A stretch of 64,000 nucleotides of DNA from Pedobacter sp. BAL39. GTDB taxonomy: Bacteria; Bacteroidota; Bacteroidia; Sphingobacteriales; Sphingobacteriaceae. The notes below the pieces were generated by a model. That model was given only the letters and a program-made list of their open reading frames with translations. It was not told the DNA's origin and did not search any database. The position numbers and the translations under genes are program-made. Positions 44,027-54,271 of the stretch are shown in pieces (the first letter of the stretch is position 1; each line of letters starts with the position of its first letter). The stretch covers positions 1 through 64,000 of the forward strand of contig NZ_ABCM01000006.1 of NCBI RefSeq assembly GCF_000170795.1, in the 5' to 3' direction.

Positions 44027-44707
44027 TTAGTTGTGGGTAGTTTGTCTTACCGAAATTGCATCTGCAGAAGTTCCCGTAATATATATAGTATATACTTTAT
44101 CTGCCTGCAGTGCTGTTAAGTCAAATGTACCGATACTGGTGGATCCACCTGTAGCGAACACCTGCAATGACAATACACCCGGATCCAGATTAACGTAGTT
44201 ACTGGATGTGTTTCTGCCAATGTTTACAGCAAGGTTTGTAGTTGCACCATTCCGCACATCAATTTGAGTCGGAGCGCCGTCACTAAGGTGAATGAAGCGT
44301 ACTTTTGCTTTTCCGCTAACCGGACTGTTGTCGTCTTTAAAGATATTAACTCTGGCTTGCGCTCCATCGCCAGCGAGGAAAACGGTATAATTAGATCCGT
44401 TGTCCAGGTCGAAGTCACCTGAAGCATATACCGCTCCTGAGCTTTCTGTACGGAACTCCGCCTGTAAGTTATTACCAGAGCTGAAAGCGATGTAGTTAGA
44501 AGCCTCGCCAAAATCCAAACCCGTGGCTACAGATTTATCAGCGATAAATAAATTTTGGGAAGCTGATGATGGTGCGGCATTAACCACCTTGATATTGGCT
44601 GTTCCCGATTCGTCCACATCATTATCCTTACATGAGGTCAGTCCTGTTGTTAATCCTAAAACGGCGGTTAGCATTAACAGATTTTTTAGTGATGATTTGT
44701 TTTTCAT
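44027..44707 (-). CDS. DUF4397 lipoprotein (second copy)
   Basis: 226 residues, lipobox TSC. Same two-repeat plan as the protein at 33206: NIKVVNAAPSSASQNLFIAD then AKVRFIHLSDGAPTQIDVRNG, with SNYTVFLAG and KVYTIYITG closing the repeats. Exported, function unknown. Alone in its unit. Confidence 0.88.
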   Translation of the reverse strand: MKNKSSLKNLLMLTAVLGLTTGLTSCKDNDVDESGTANIKVVNAAPSSASQNLFIADKSVATGLDFGEASNYIAFSSGNNLQAEFRTESSGAVYASGDFDLDNGSNYTVFLAGDGAQARVNIFKDDNSPVSGKAKVRFIHLSDGAPTQIDVRNGATTNLAVNIGRNTSSNYVNLDPGVLSLQVFATGGSTSIGTFDLTALQADKVYTIYITGTSADAISVRQTTHN

Positions 44708-44818
44708 TTCGATAGATTTTAATAGGTAATCATTTTTGTTAAGGTATCTGTGCCAATAGCTTTACAAAAACCAAACCTTTAAAGAATAAAGCCAAGGGGA
44801 ATAAAACGTCAAAACCAC

Positions 44819-44864
44819 AAAAAAACACCTAAAAGTGTCCCTAAGGATCAGACTTTCAGGTGTT
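44819..44864 (-). terminator. Terminator of the NTF2-like gene
   Basis: AACACCTAAAAGT/ACTTTCAGGTGTT, one mismatch; A-run on the left gives a T-tail on the minus strand. It shares the AAAAGT...ACTTTCAGG core with the terminator at 11269-11311. Confidence 0.75.
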
Positions 44865-44937
44865 CTAAAAAAAAATAGATAAATAAAAATATCGAAAAGC
44901 GCTGCTCTAAATCTGTATCTTTTTCAATACACTATTT

Positions 44938-45333
44938 TTAATCCATAGAAACAAACAACTCGGATTGTGTCAGCCAGAGGCCATCAATTTTGCGCCACAT
45001 GGCGGAGTAATTACCTCTGTAAGGTGCATCCTTATAATTCCAGGTACCGGTTTCCCAAGCCAGGATACCACTATCGCCGATTTCTATTACCGAGGGCAAA
45101 CGCTCAAACAATGGTGACTTTTTATTGAACATTTCCTTCCAGGTTTTCAATAATTTGGCCTTACCACAATATTGGCCGCCTTCACCAGAAATCACAACGA
45201 TATCTTCCATCCAATATTTGGCAACTCCCGCCACATCCTGATTGGAAATGGCCATATTGGAATCCATCCTTGATAAACGGATCTTCTCTTCTTCCTGTCG
45301 TTTGAAAAAGACTGCAGAATGCACTGAACTCAT
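44938..45333 (-). CDS. NTF2-like (DUF4440/SnoaL) protein
   Basis: 131 residues. The cone-shaped fold is visible as a long helix (KIRLSRMDSNMAISNQDVAG), DIVVISGEGGQYCGKAKLLKTWKEMF, SPLFERLPSVIEIGDSGILAWETGTW and YRGNYSAMWRKIDGLWLTQSELF. No signal peptide. Family members include isomerases and binding proteins; no catalytic residue can be assigned with confidence. Confidence 0.8.
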   Translation of the reverse strand: MSSVHSAVFFKRQEEEKIRLSRMDSNMAISNQDVAGVAKYWMEDIVVISGEGGQYCGKAKLLKTWKEMFNKKSPLFERLPSVIEIGDSGILAWETGTWNYKDAPYRGNYSAMWRKIDGLWLTQSELFVSMD

Positions 45334-45632
45334 AAATAGAATAGTTATTTGGTTATTATTATCCTGTGGTAAATATCAACAAAACTTTATAAAGATTGGA
45401 ATCTCCTTTAGTAACATTGATCAGACAGCGGAGCTAAAACTCAATTAAAAACACACAACGAACTTAAGATCAACATCTTATAAATACATCATTCTGACTA
45501 TTGAATTTATGTTAACGATTGCCATAATTACGGACTTTCATTTAGATACAGTAAAAACTTAAATTTCATCAATATTATTACAGCGATTAAATATATTTAA
45601 TTATGTTTAATGCAAAAAAGGATTAATGCTCC
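45334..45632. other. Divergent intergenic region
   Basis: 299 AT-rich bases between divergent genes. One short palindrome (TAAGAT-CAAC-ATCTTA) occurs near 45466. Nothing else recognisable; promoters of both genes are expected here. Confidence 0.4.
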
Positions 45633-46169
45633 ATGAAATACAACGAATTTGATATCAGATATGATGGTGTTTGTCTTTATCTATCTATGAAGATGAAGGC
45701 TTCAATTTTTGCTAAGCTGATATTAGGAATACTAAACTTCCTGTTGATTCCCATTATCGCACTAATGATTACCGAGCATATCATTCCGGGAGCTATAATC
45801 TTCGGTGTATTGCTGATCCTGTTGCTCCGTTACACGATGTGGAACTTCTGGGGCGGAGAGTACCTCATCATCAACTCAAAGAGCATCTCTTACCAATATG
45901 ACTATGGTTTTCTGCTGACCAACCTGACGACAAAAAAGATAGGAAAAGTACTGAATACAGAGAAAATCAGCATCCACCAACATGGAAAACCAGAGCAGGT
46001 GACTATACAATTTAGCACCTACGATCAGGATGAACTGCCCGAACTGGTTTACCAGCTGGCCATCCCGATTTCAGATAAAGACGCCGAATCGCTGTTGATG
46101 GGCGTAAACATCATCTTTCTGGATAAGGTGGCAGACGATTACTCGTTGCCTCCCCTCTATCTCAACTGA
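45633..46169 (+). CDS. Hypothetical membrane protein
   Basis: 178 residues with two membrane helices near the N-terminus (about 24-47 and 50-66: LILGILNFLLIPIIALMI, IIFGVLLILLLRYTMW), then a soluble beta-rich part (GGEYLIINSKSISYQYDYGF, TEKISIHQHG). This layout resembles PH-like-domain membrane proteins, but I do not recognise the family. Its last 13 bases overlap the 3' end of the convergent DUF3050 gene. Confidence 0.65.
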   Translation: MKYNEFDIRYDGVCLYLSMKMKASIFAKLILGILNFLLIPIIALMITEHIIPGAIIFGVLLILLLRYTMWNFWGGEYLIINSKSISYQYDYGFLLTNLTTKKIGKVLNTEKISIHQHGKPEQVTIQFSTYDQDELPELVYQLAIPISDKDAESLLMGVNIIFLDKVADDYSLPPLYLN

Positions 46170-46945
46170 TTTTTGCGGTTTACGATCGCCTGATACGCAC
46201 CATCCCAGAGTGTGATGCGTTGTTGCAATGCCGCCATAGTCATGGTTGCTGCCGCAGTCCATTTTTCTTCGTCTTCCCCACACAGTGCAGCGGTCATTTC
46301 CAATGCAAGGTGGCTATGGTGGTCGCCATCGACTTCAATGTGACGGTCCAGGTAGTATTTGAACAGCGAAATCTGATCCGGAAACTTCTTGTTCATGTCA
46401 TTAACGATGGAAAAGAACATATTAGGGATCAGGTCTTCGCGACCGAAAGTGAAGGTGCTTGCCTGTACGTGGTGCTGATTGGCAGCGATCACCTCAAAGG
46501 TAAAGTTAACAAAGGAGATGGCGGCCGCCGGTGTTCCAGCAAGGGCATACGCCTCTTTAAAAGTAGCACCGCCCTGAAGGGCACGGATGAAACGGTTAAT
46601 TTCTTCAATATCGGCACCGCATTGCTCCATTGCCTCAAGGTACATCTCAAAATGGCTTTTTTTGTCCCCATTGGCATCGACGTCTGACTCCTCACCTGCT
46701 ACAATCTCATTGATGAGTGATCTGGTATTTCCCGTGCCTACGGGAAACCATGGGAGGCTGGTACAGGTCAGGTTGATCTGAAGGGCTTTGAGTAGCGACA
46801 TGAAATCCCATACCGCATATACATGATACTGCATGAAGATACGAAGATCTTCCAGGTCGTTGATGACACTATAAACTTTGTGATTGATGATTTGCTGCCT
46901 CAAAGGCTCAATATCCGCCTGTATGTGCTCCAGCTTCTGATTCAT
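46157..46945 (-). CDS. DUF3050 protein, heme-oxygenase-like fold
   Basis: 262 residues, all helical. Features: N-terminal QQIINHKVYSVINDLEDLRIFM, then a helix with H41, the loop PVGTGNTRSLINEIVAGEES, SHFEMYLEAM, and the late helix YYLDRHIEVDGDHHSHLALEM. The HxxxDxxxH arrangement (H202, D206, H210) together with E32, H41 and E151 would suit a diiron centre of heme-oxygenase-like oxidases (UndA/BesC/SznF type); the assignment of ligands is my inference. No substrate gene is adjacent except a methyltransferase gene upstream in the same direction. Confidence 0.8.
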   Translation of the reverse strand: MNQKLEHIQADIEPLRQQIINHKVYSVINDLEDLRIFMQYHVYAVWDFMSLLKALQINLTCTSLPWFPVGTGNTRSLINEIVAGEESDVDANGDKKSHFEMYLEAMEQCGADIEEINRFIRALQGGATFKEAYALAGTPAAAISFVNFTFEVIAANQHHVQASTFTFGREDLIPNMFFSIVNDMNKKFPDQISLFKYYLDRHIEVDGDHHSHLALEMTAALCGEDEEKWTAAATMTMAALQQRITLWDGAYQAIVNRKNQLR

Positions 46946-47001
46946 TGCTTTTTCCTGAATAATTTTTGCGCAAATGTATCAATCAGGAAGTTTGCTTTTT
47001 C

Positions 47002-47055
47002 CATCTGGATGTCAACTTATTCGAGCTACACTCCAGATGTCAACTTCTGGGGCTA
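47002..47055. repeat. Imperfect direct and inverted repeats
   Basis: GATGTCAACTT followed by a GCTAC-ended segment occurs twice (47007-47028 and 47035-47055), and ATCTGGA (47002) pairs with TCCAGAT (47031). Lies after the methyltransferase stop on the minus strand, before the DUF3050 gene. Confidence 0.45.
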
Positions 47056-47715
47056 CTTGGTCGCCACTACAATAATGATGTCCCGGATCACTTCCGTTCC
47101 AAGGTTGCTCGTGGTCACATCTTTCTCTTCGAGGACCTCCCAACTGGAAAAGCCAGCATTATTGATTAATGCCACCGCGTCCGCTATATGATATAAGGTA
47201 AACTCCCATTTGGTGAAAGGCAGCTGCTCCATAAAGTCCTTGGCAGCAAATGCCAGCGAGAATTTACCACCTGGCTGGAGTACACGAAGGATTTCCCTGG
47301 CATAGGCTACAGGTTCTTTCCAGAAGTATAAGGTGTTTACCGTGAAGATACGGTCGAAGCTACCATCAGTAAAAGGGATTGCATTTCCATCTGCAAGGAC
47401 AAAATTTGCAATGCCGCTTTCTACGACGGTTGAATTGATGCGCAGTGCCTCTTCTACCATTAGTGAGGAAATGTCGATGCCTGTATAATTGACTCCTTCC
47501 GCCAGATGTAATAACGCAGGCAGATGGCTCCCATTTCCAGGGCCAATTTCCAGTACGCGTTCTTCTCCATGAAGCTGCATACTTGTAATGGTCCTGTTGA
47601 TCATGTTTGCATTGGAGAAAGCCATGCGCTCTCCGGTTTTTATGCCCTCCGCCCCCTGAGGCTGACTCAGCTGACTGGCGACGGATTTCAGTTCATCGTT
47701 ACTCCATGTTTTCAT
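47053..47715 (-). CDS. Class I SAM-dependent methyltransferase
   Basis: 220 residues. Motif I RVLEIGPGNGSHLPALL, acidic loop GVNYTGIDISSLMVEEA, then FVLADGNAIPFTDGSFDRIFTV (motif II) and AREILRVLQPGGKFSLAF (motif III). The N-terminal SQLSQPQGAEGIKTGERMAFSN resembles UbiE/COQ5-like enzymes. Substrate unknown. Same direction as the DUF3050 gene, about 107 bases away. Confidence 0.92.
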   Translation of the reverse strand: MKTWSNDELKSVASQLSQPQGAEGIKTGERMAFSNANMINRTITSMQLHGEERVLEIGPGNGSHLPALLHLAEGVNYTGIDISSLMVEEALRINSTVVESGIANFVLADGNAIPFTDGSFDRIFTVNTLYFWKEPVAYAREILRVLQPGGKFSLAFAAKDFMEQLPFTKWEFTLYHIADAVALINNAGFSSWEVLEEKDVTTSNLGTEVIRDIIIVVATK

Positions 47716-47814
47716 CTTACACTATTTTTTAGTTCAAATCGGACATATGGGTAATCATCCTTATGTCTCACATTCGAACCTGCAAAAAATCAAATCTGCA
47801 GAAAGTGTTCGACT

Positions 47815-48987
47815 TTAAGAAGCTGTGCTTACAGAAAGTGCCGGATTTCTTTGTTTCAGGATAAACACCCAGGCGATCCCAGCGCCAATCAGCGCCATCA
47901 AGGCGCCTACCCAGACAGGGGAAGTGTAATCATAGCCAGCTATAAGCGGAAGGCCACCAAAAAAAGCCCCAAGGGCATTGCCAATATTGAAGCTTGCCTG
48001 ACTGACCGCACCGGCGATCATTTCTGATCCCTTTGCCGTGTTGATCATCAGTATCTGTATCGGTGCAACTAATGCAAAAGCCGCAGCACCAGTGATGAAG
48101 GTCATGATGAGCGACATGGTCTGGTTGACGGAAACGTAGTGAAGGATAACCAGGCATAGGGTCATTACCAGAAGCAGTGCCATGGATGCTTTGGAAGGAG
48201 AGAAACGATCGGCAAGTTTGCCACCAATGAAGTTACCCACCAGCATTCCAAAACCAGCCAGTGCCAGGATATAAGTGATGGACTGCTCACCAAATCCGGA
48301 GACATCCGTAAGCAAAGGGGCAATATAACTAAACCAGGCAAACAGACCTCCAGTACCAATGGCAATCATAAAAATAATCAGCCATGCTTCAGGCAGTTTG
48401 AAAAAGCCCAGCTCCTTTTTAAGGTCCCTGTTTTTCGTTGCCGGCAGATTGGGCATCCAGAACTTGAGACTCAGGAGCGTAATGATGCCTACGAGGACGA
48501 TGATGACAAAGGTATATCTCCATGAATAATGATGCCCGATATAGGTACCAAAGGGCACGCCGATCAGATTTGCAATGGTAAGTCCTGCGAACATTAGTGA
48601 GACAGACTGCGCTTCCTTGCCTTTGTCGGCGATGCGGCTGGCGACAACCGATCCGACACCAAAAAAAGCTCCGTGAGGAAGCCCCGCAAGCAATCGCGCA
48701 GCAAAAAGGGAGATGTAATCAGGTGCAAAGGCAGAGAAGGCATTAAAAATCGAGAACATCAGCATCAGTGCCATGAGGATCTTTTTAGGAGGATAACTCC
48801 CTGCGAGCATAACAAGCAACGGTGCACCGATGACGACCCCGAGGGCATAAGCAGAAATCAGGTGACCTGCCTCAGGAATGGTGATGTGGAGATCTCTTGA
48901 AATGTCAGGCAGCAACCCCATCATTACAAATTCTGTAATGCCTATTCCTAACCCTCCAAGTGTGAGGGTAATTAAACTCTTCTTCAT
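47815..48987 (-). CDS. MFS transporter (AraJ-like)
   Basis: 390 residues with twelve membrane helices. Opening GGLGIGITEFVMMGLLPDIS and RLLAGLPHGAFFGVGSVVAS, SGFGEQSITYILALAGFGML and IAGAVSQASFNIGNALGAFFG match the AraJ/YdhP group of drug/sugar proton antiporters. Inner membrane. The -7 box at 49024-49031 on the minus strand precedes it. Confidence 0.92.
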   Translation of the reverse strand: MKKSLITLTLGGLGIGITEFVMMGLLPDISRDLHITIPEAGHLISAYALGVVIGAPLLVMLAGSYPPKKILMALMLMFSIFNAFSAFAPDYISLFAARLLAGLPHGAFFGVGSVVASRIADKGKEAQSVSLMFAGLTIANLIGVPFGTYIGHHYSWRYTFVIIVLVGIITLLSLKFWMPNLPATKNRDLKKELGFFKLPEAWLIIFMIAIGTGGLFAWFSYIAPLLTDVSGFGEQSITYILALAGFGMLVGNFIGGKLADRFSPSKASMALLLVMTLCLVILHYVSVNQTMSLIMTFITGAAAFALVAPIQILMINTAKGSEMIAGAVSQASFNIGNALGAFFGGLPLIAGYDYTSPVWVGALMALIGAGIAWVFILKQRNPALSVSTAS

Positions 48988-49023
48988 ATATTGACTGATG
49001 GTTAGTGTAAAAAATACACATTA

Positions 49024-49031
49024 CAAAAATA
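49024..49031 (-). promoter_or_regulatory. -7 box (TATTTTTG) of the MFS gene
   Basis: Minus-strand exact match to TAnnTTTG, 37 bases before the ATG at 48987. A -33 TTG is not evident. Confidence 0.5.
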
Positions 49032-49171
49032 ACCATTTAAATCAGAGATTTGGCCCTTTGAAAGTAAAGAGAATGCCATTAATTTAATTTTTCTGAAACA
49101 GTTTGAAAACTTCAGTGTTCGTATACATAAAGATTGTAAATCATCTCATTAAGAGGATAAAAACAAACACT

Positions 49172-49534
49172 ATGAAATACAACAGCTTAAAAAAGACACT
49201 TTCCGCTTTATCATCTGCACAGAAATCAGACGCCACCATGCCTGTAGTGGCACTATTGGCAGGGCTTGCCGTTGGAGCCGTACTGGGTGTTTTATTCGCA
49301 CCGGACAAGGGTGCAGACACGAGGGGTTTGATCTCCGATAAAGCCAAAGACCTTTCCGAACTTGCAAAAGACAAACTGCAGTCGCTGAAAGACAAATTTG
49401 CATCGGCACATGAAGAACTGGAAGCTGCTGCAGAAGAAACGGTTGCCAAAGCAAAATCAAAAGCTAAAGAAGTGAGAAACGCCGTAGAGGCAACCGCCGA
49501 TAAAGCGGCAGAAGAAGCCAACGCGATAAGCTAA
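49172..49534 (+). CDS. YtxH-domain protein
   Basis: 120 residues from ATG 49172 (KYNSLKKTLSALSS); the frame is open to 49103 but that part is leader-like. One N-terminal membrane helix VVALLAGLAVGAVLGVLFAP followed by the DKGADTR signature and a long Ala/Lys/Glu amphipathic helix (AEETVAKAKSKAKEVRNAVE). YtxH proteins are general-stress proteins of unknown activity, anchored in the inner membrane. Its stop overlaps the stop of the convergent MFS gene. Confidence 0.88.
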   Translation: MKYNSLKKTLSALSSAQKSDATMPVVALLAGLAVGAVLGVLFAPDKGADTRGLISDKAKDLSELAKDKLQSLKDKFASAHEELEAAAEETVAKAKSKAKEVRNAVEATADKAAEEANAIS

Positions 49535-50688
49535 GCCTCATTCGCTTTTGATAACGAGGCCTGGTAATTAAAAAACAAACGTGTTACCGGCACTAACATT
49601 AATCCGCATATCGCAAAAATTACGAATGACGCGCGCAGGTTCAATGCCTGCGCGATATAACCTATTAGGGGTGGTCCCAACAAGGTACCCGTAATGGAAT
49701 AGGTGGCAATGATGGAAATGGCCATTCCCGGCGAGTACTTTCTGGAGGCACCTGCCAGAGCATACGACATTGGGATGATGGAAGCTGTACCGAAACCGAC
49801 CATGGAAAATCCGGCCATGGCGGTCCAGAAGCGGGGCAATGTGATTGCCAGCGTGACACCAGATACGATGCAAACCGAACTCATGATGTAAGTTTTTGGC
49901 ATGCCAAAGCGGGCAATGATGGTATCCGACAGAAATCTGGAGATGGCCATAAAAGTCATGAAGATTAGGTAGCCATAGGTAAAGATCTCCACCTTCACCA
50001 CCTGCTGAAAATAAATTCCGCTCCAGTCAAACATCCCCCCTTCACATATCGCACATAGAAACACTACAATTCCCAGGTATAGGATATAAGGATCCGGCTT
50101 ATTCAGGATGAGCTTATTGCCGGTTGTCGAGCGGTCGCCCTTAAGCAAAAACTGATAAGAGTACAGGGTGATGAGTAGCATGGCTATACCTACTACCGCA
50201 AAGTGGGTATGCAGTTCGTAATTGAGACTGAGAAACAAAGTTGAGAACAGGATACCTGCGATCCCTCCCATGCTCCAATAGCCATGAAATGAACCGATAA
50301 TTTTCTTATCATATTGCTTTTGCAGCGTTAATCCCTGTGTATTGACGGAGATATTGAAGATTCTGGTGGTGAAAGCGTATAGGATCACTGCGATGATAAG
50401 GGTGAAGACATTGGGTGCGAAGCCGATGAAGACAAGGGAGAAAGCATTTAAGCCATATCCTACCGCCAGTGGTACCCGGCTGTTGTATTTTGACACGAGC
50501 CAACCGGAAATTGGAAGCCCGATAAGAGACCCTACAGGCATTGCCAGCAGGATGCTGCCCAGTTCTGCATCATTAAAGCCGAATGCCATCTTTATGGTTG
50601 GAATCCTGGATGCCCAGGTCGAGAAACTGAAACCAGACATGAAAAAGAAAAGGCTTAGGAAAAAACGATGTTTGGATTTTGAAATCAT
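49531..50688 (-). CDS. MFS transporter (YbjJ-like)
   Basis: 385 residues from ATG 50688 (ISKSKHRFFLS); the frame extends to a TTG. Twelve helices; the N-terminal FSTWASRIPTIKMAFGFNDAELGSIL is the hallmark of the YbjJ branch, whose substrates are unknown. SFHGYWSMGGIAGILFS and GFGTASIIPMSYALAG are in the expected places. Divergent from the PrcB-domain gene. Confidence 0.9.
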   Translation of the reverse strand: MISKSKHRFFLSLFFFMSGFSFSTWASRIPTIKMAFGFNDAELGSILLAMPVGSLIGLPISGWLVSKYNSRVPLAVGYGLNAFSLVFIGFAPNVFTLIIAVILYAFTTRIFNISVNTQGLTLQKQYDKKIIGSFHGYWSMGGIAGILFSTLFLSLNYELHTHFAVVGIAMLLITLYSYQFLLKGDRSTTGNKLILNKPDPYILYLGIVVFLCAICEGGMFDWSGIYFQQVVKVEIFTYGYLIFMTFMAISRFLSDTIIARFGMPKTYIMSSVCIVSGVTLAITLPRFWTAMAGFSMVGFGTASIIPMSYALAGASRKYSPGMAISIIATYSITGTLLGPPLIGYIAQALNLRASFVIFAICGLMLVPVTRLFFNYQASLSKANEA

Positions 50689-50740
50689 CAACAAAAAATT
50701 TTACGGCGCAAATTTAGCAATCAATTGATCGTGTTGGTCT

Positions 50741-50783
50741 AAAACGCGATTTCTTTTTTGTTAAAAAAACAAAGACGCGTTTC
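50741..50783. repeat. Long imperfect palindrome in a divergent promoter region
   Basis: Outer arms AAACGCG/CGCGTTT enclose an A/T-rich imperfect inner palindrome (TTTTTTGTT / AACAAAG). It lies 53 bases from the YbjJ-like start and about 200 bases before the PrcB-domain gene, so it may be an operator. Confidence 0.5.
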
Positions 50784-50979
50784 GCGACTGCAAAGCTTAC
50801 GTTGAAGGGAGCAAACATTTCTAGGCCGCTCCAAGCATCTTTTCTTCTTTTTTTAGGGTGCAGAAACAGGCGTTGTAGCGAAAATCAGGTTTTATGCGTT
50901 TTTGTGCTGGAGGGTAAGCTATATTCTGTTGAGTATGCTTACCTTCATAATTACATCTTTAGATTCATTTACGATCACT

Positions 50980-51870
50980 ATGAAATTAATTACGACGATT
51001 GCCCTGCCAGCATTATTACTGATCGCAGGTAGCCAGGATGCCATTAGCAAAAGCAATGTTTTACCATCCGGTCCGATGTACTGCGGGCAAATCATGGAGC
51101 AGTTAACCGGGGACCTTGACGGCGTTTTGCTACAAAGCAAACTTAGTTATGGACGGGGACTGGATATGATTGTTATGGGGCTGGGGCTTAACATTGACAA
51201 CATTCGTTTTGTAAAGGAGCCTAAGGCTACCGATTATTTTATCCAGGCGAATAACAAGGCCGCTTATGCACAGTCTTTGATCATCGCGGCAAACAATGGC
51301 ATCCAGCTAAAGCGTAGCATCAATCCTGAATGGGCAATGACCAGGGAACAGTTCGCTCTGGCACTGCATCAGGCCATTCAGGGCACGGGTCAGTATATGA
51401 CCAATATGATGTGGATCATTGTTTCGGACGAGTCGAGCTTTTCGGAGGGGAGCCTGGCCGCGGTTCAAAATTTGATTAAGTTTAACGTGATAACGCTGCA
51501 GAACGGGAAGTTCAGACCAAAATCTTACATCACGACTGCTGAGGCCAACGCAATGGTAAAAAAAGCAGCCACATTCATACAGCGGTCCAAAGCCAATCAG
51601 GCACCCGCCGCTGATGCAGAGACAACCTTTACGAGCACCCCCGTGAATGAGGCCGTGAACCGTGTGGTATTGTCGAGGGGAAGCAAACCCAATTCCGGTT
51701 ATCAGATCAGCATCAGCAAAATCATTTTTTCCGAAAATAAGGAGGCTGTGATTTACTACGTCGTTAAGGACCCGGAGGCCGGCAACTCTTATATGCAAGT
51801 GATTGCCGAACCTACCGCGGAAACTTTTATTTCATCTGATTACAAAGTGGTACTTCAAAAAGAGCAATAG
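50980..51870 (+). CDS. Exported protein with PrcB-like C-terminal domain
   Basis: 296 residues from ATG 50980 (KLITTIALPALLLIAGSQDA signal peptide); the frame is open from 50902. Residues about 40-215 are helical with an S-layer-homology flavour (TREQFALALHQAIQGTGQYM, SYITTAEANAMVKKAATFI). Residues 225-296 match the PrcB C-terminal domain (NRVVLSRGSKPNSGYQISI, EAVIYYVVKDPEAGNSYMQV). PrcB-like domains occur in envelope protease complexes; the role here is unknown. Confidence 0.72.
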   Translation: MKLITTIALPALLLIAGSQDAISKSNVLPSGPMYCGQIMEQLTGDLDGVLLQSKLSYGRGLDMIVMGLGLNIDNIRFVKEPKATDYFIQANNKAAYAQSLIIAANNGIQLKRSINPEWAMTREQFALALHQAIQGTGQYMTNMMWIIVSDESSFSEGSLAAVQNLIKFNVITLQNGKFRPKSYITTAEANAMVKKAATFIQRSKANQAPAADAETTFTSTPVNEAVNRVVLSRGSKPNSGYQISISKIIFSENKEAVIYYVVKDPEAGNSYMQVIAEPTAETFISSDYKVVLQKEQ

Positions 51871-51904
51871 CAACACATTGTAAAGGGGTTGCTCCCGGAA
51901 TTGG

Positions 51905-51941
51905 TGGCCTGACTGCAGAATTATGATTTGCAGTCAGGCCA
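51905..51941 (+). terminator. Terminator of the PrcB-domain gene
   Basis: Perfect 13-bp stem TGGCCTGACTGCA/TGCAGTCAGGCCA with an 11-base loop; only a weak T-run after it. Confidence 0.75.
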
Positions 51942-51981
51942 TTGCGATTTTGGGGAATTTCGTTTTTTAAAAAATAACCAT

Positions 51982-51989
51982 TAGTTTTA
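51982..51989 (+). promoter_or_regulatory. -7-like box (TAGTTTTA) of the thiamine operon
   Basis: One mismatch from TAnnTTTG; transcription from here would start at the first base pair of the riboswitch P1 helix, which supports it. Confidence 0.45.
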
Positions 51990-51995
51990 CAAAAA

Positions 51996-52066
51996 ACTTT
52001 AGGGGTGCCTTGCGCTGAGATATACCCTTTGAACCTGATGCAGTTAGTACTGCCGAAGGGAAAAGT
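51996..52066 (+). promoter_or_regulatory. TPP riboswitch (THI element)
   Basis: Conserved core in order: AGGGGTGCC, GCTGAGA, ACCCTTTGAACCTGATGC, AGTTAGTACTGCCGAAGGG, with P1 formed by ACTTT (51996) and AAAGT (52062). Binds thiamine pyrophosphate and represses the thi genes. A hairpin (ACCTGT-A-ACAGGT, 52095-52107) 30 bases before thiS may belong to the expression platform. Confidence 0.97.
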
Positions 52067-52138
52067 AGAAGCAACTTGATTGCTGTCTTTTCATACCTGT
52101 AACAGGTCATGCCTTTAGTTTTTCCAAATTTTTATAAA

Positions 52139-52342
52139 ATGGAAATAACTGTAAATCACGAAAACTACCAGATTAATGAGCACTGTTCTATCACAGAGCT
52201 GCTCCATGATGTGCTGACCATCCCTGTTCAGGGGATCGCCGTCGCCATCAACCAGACCATCATTCCGAAGACCGAATGGCCGTCTCAGCGACTTTCATCA
52301 GGCGACCGCGTGATGGTCATCAAAGCCACCCAAGGCGGATAA
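52139..52342 (+). CDS. thiS: Sulfur carrier protein ThiS
   Basis: 67 residues from ATG 52139 (EITVNHENYQ); the frame is open from 52109 but upstream residues belong to the riboswitch leader. Ubiquitin-like fold ending ...ATQGG; the terminal Gly-Gly is adenylated and thiocarboxylated to carry sulfur for the thiazole ring. First gene of the thi operon. Confidence 0.95.
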   Translation: MEITVNHENYQINEHCSITELLHDVLTIPVQGIAVAINQTIIPKTEWPSQRLSSGDRVMVIKATQGG

Positions 52343-54271
<1,929 letters not shown>

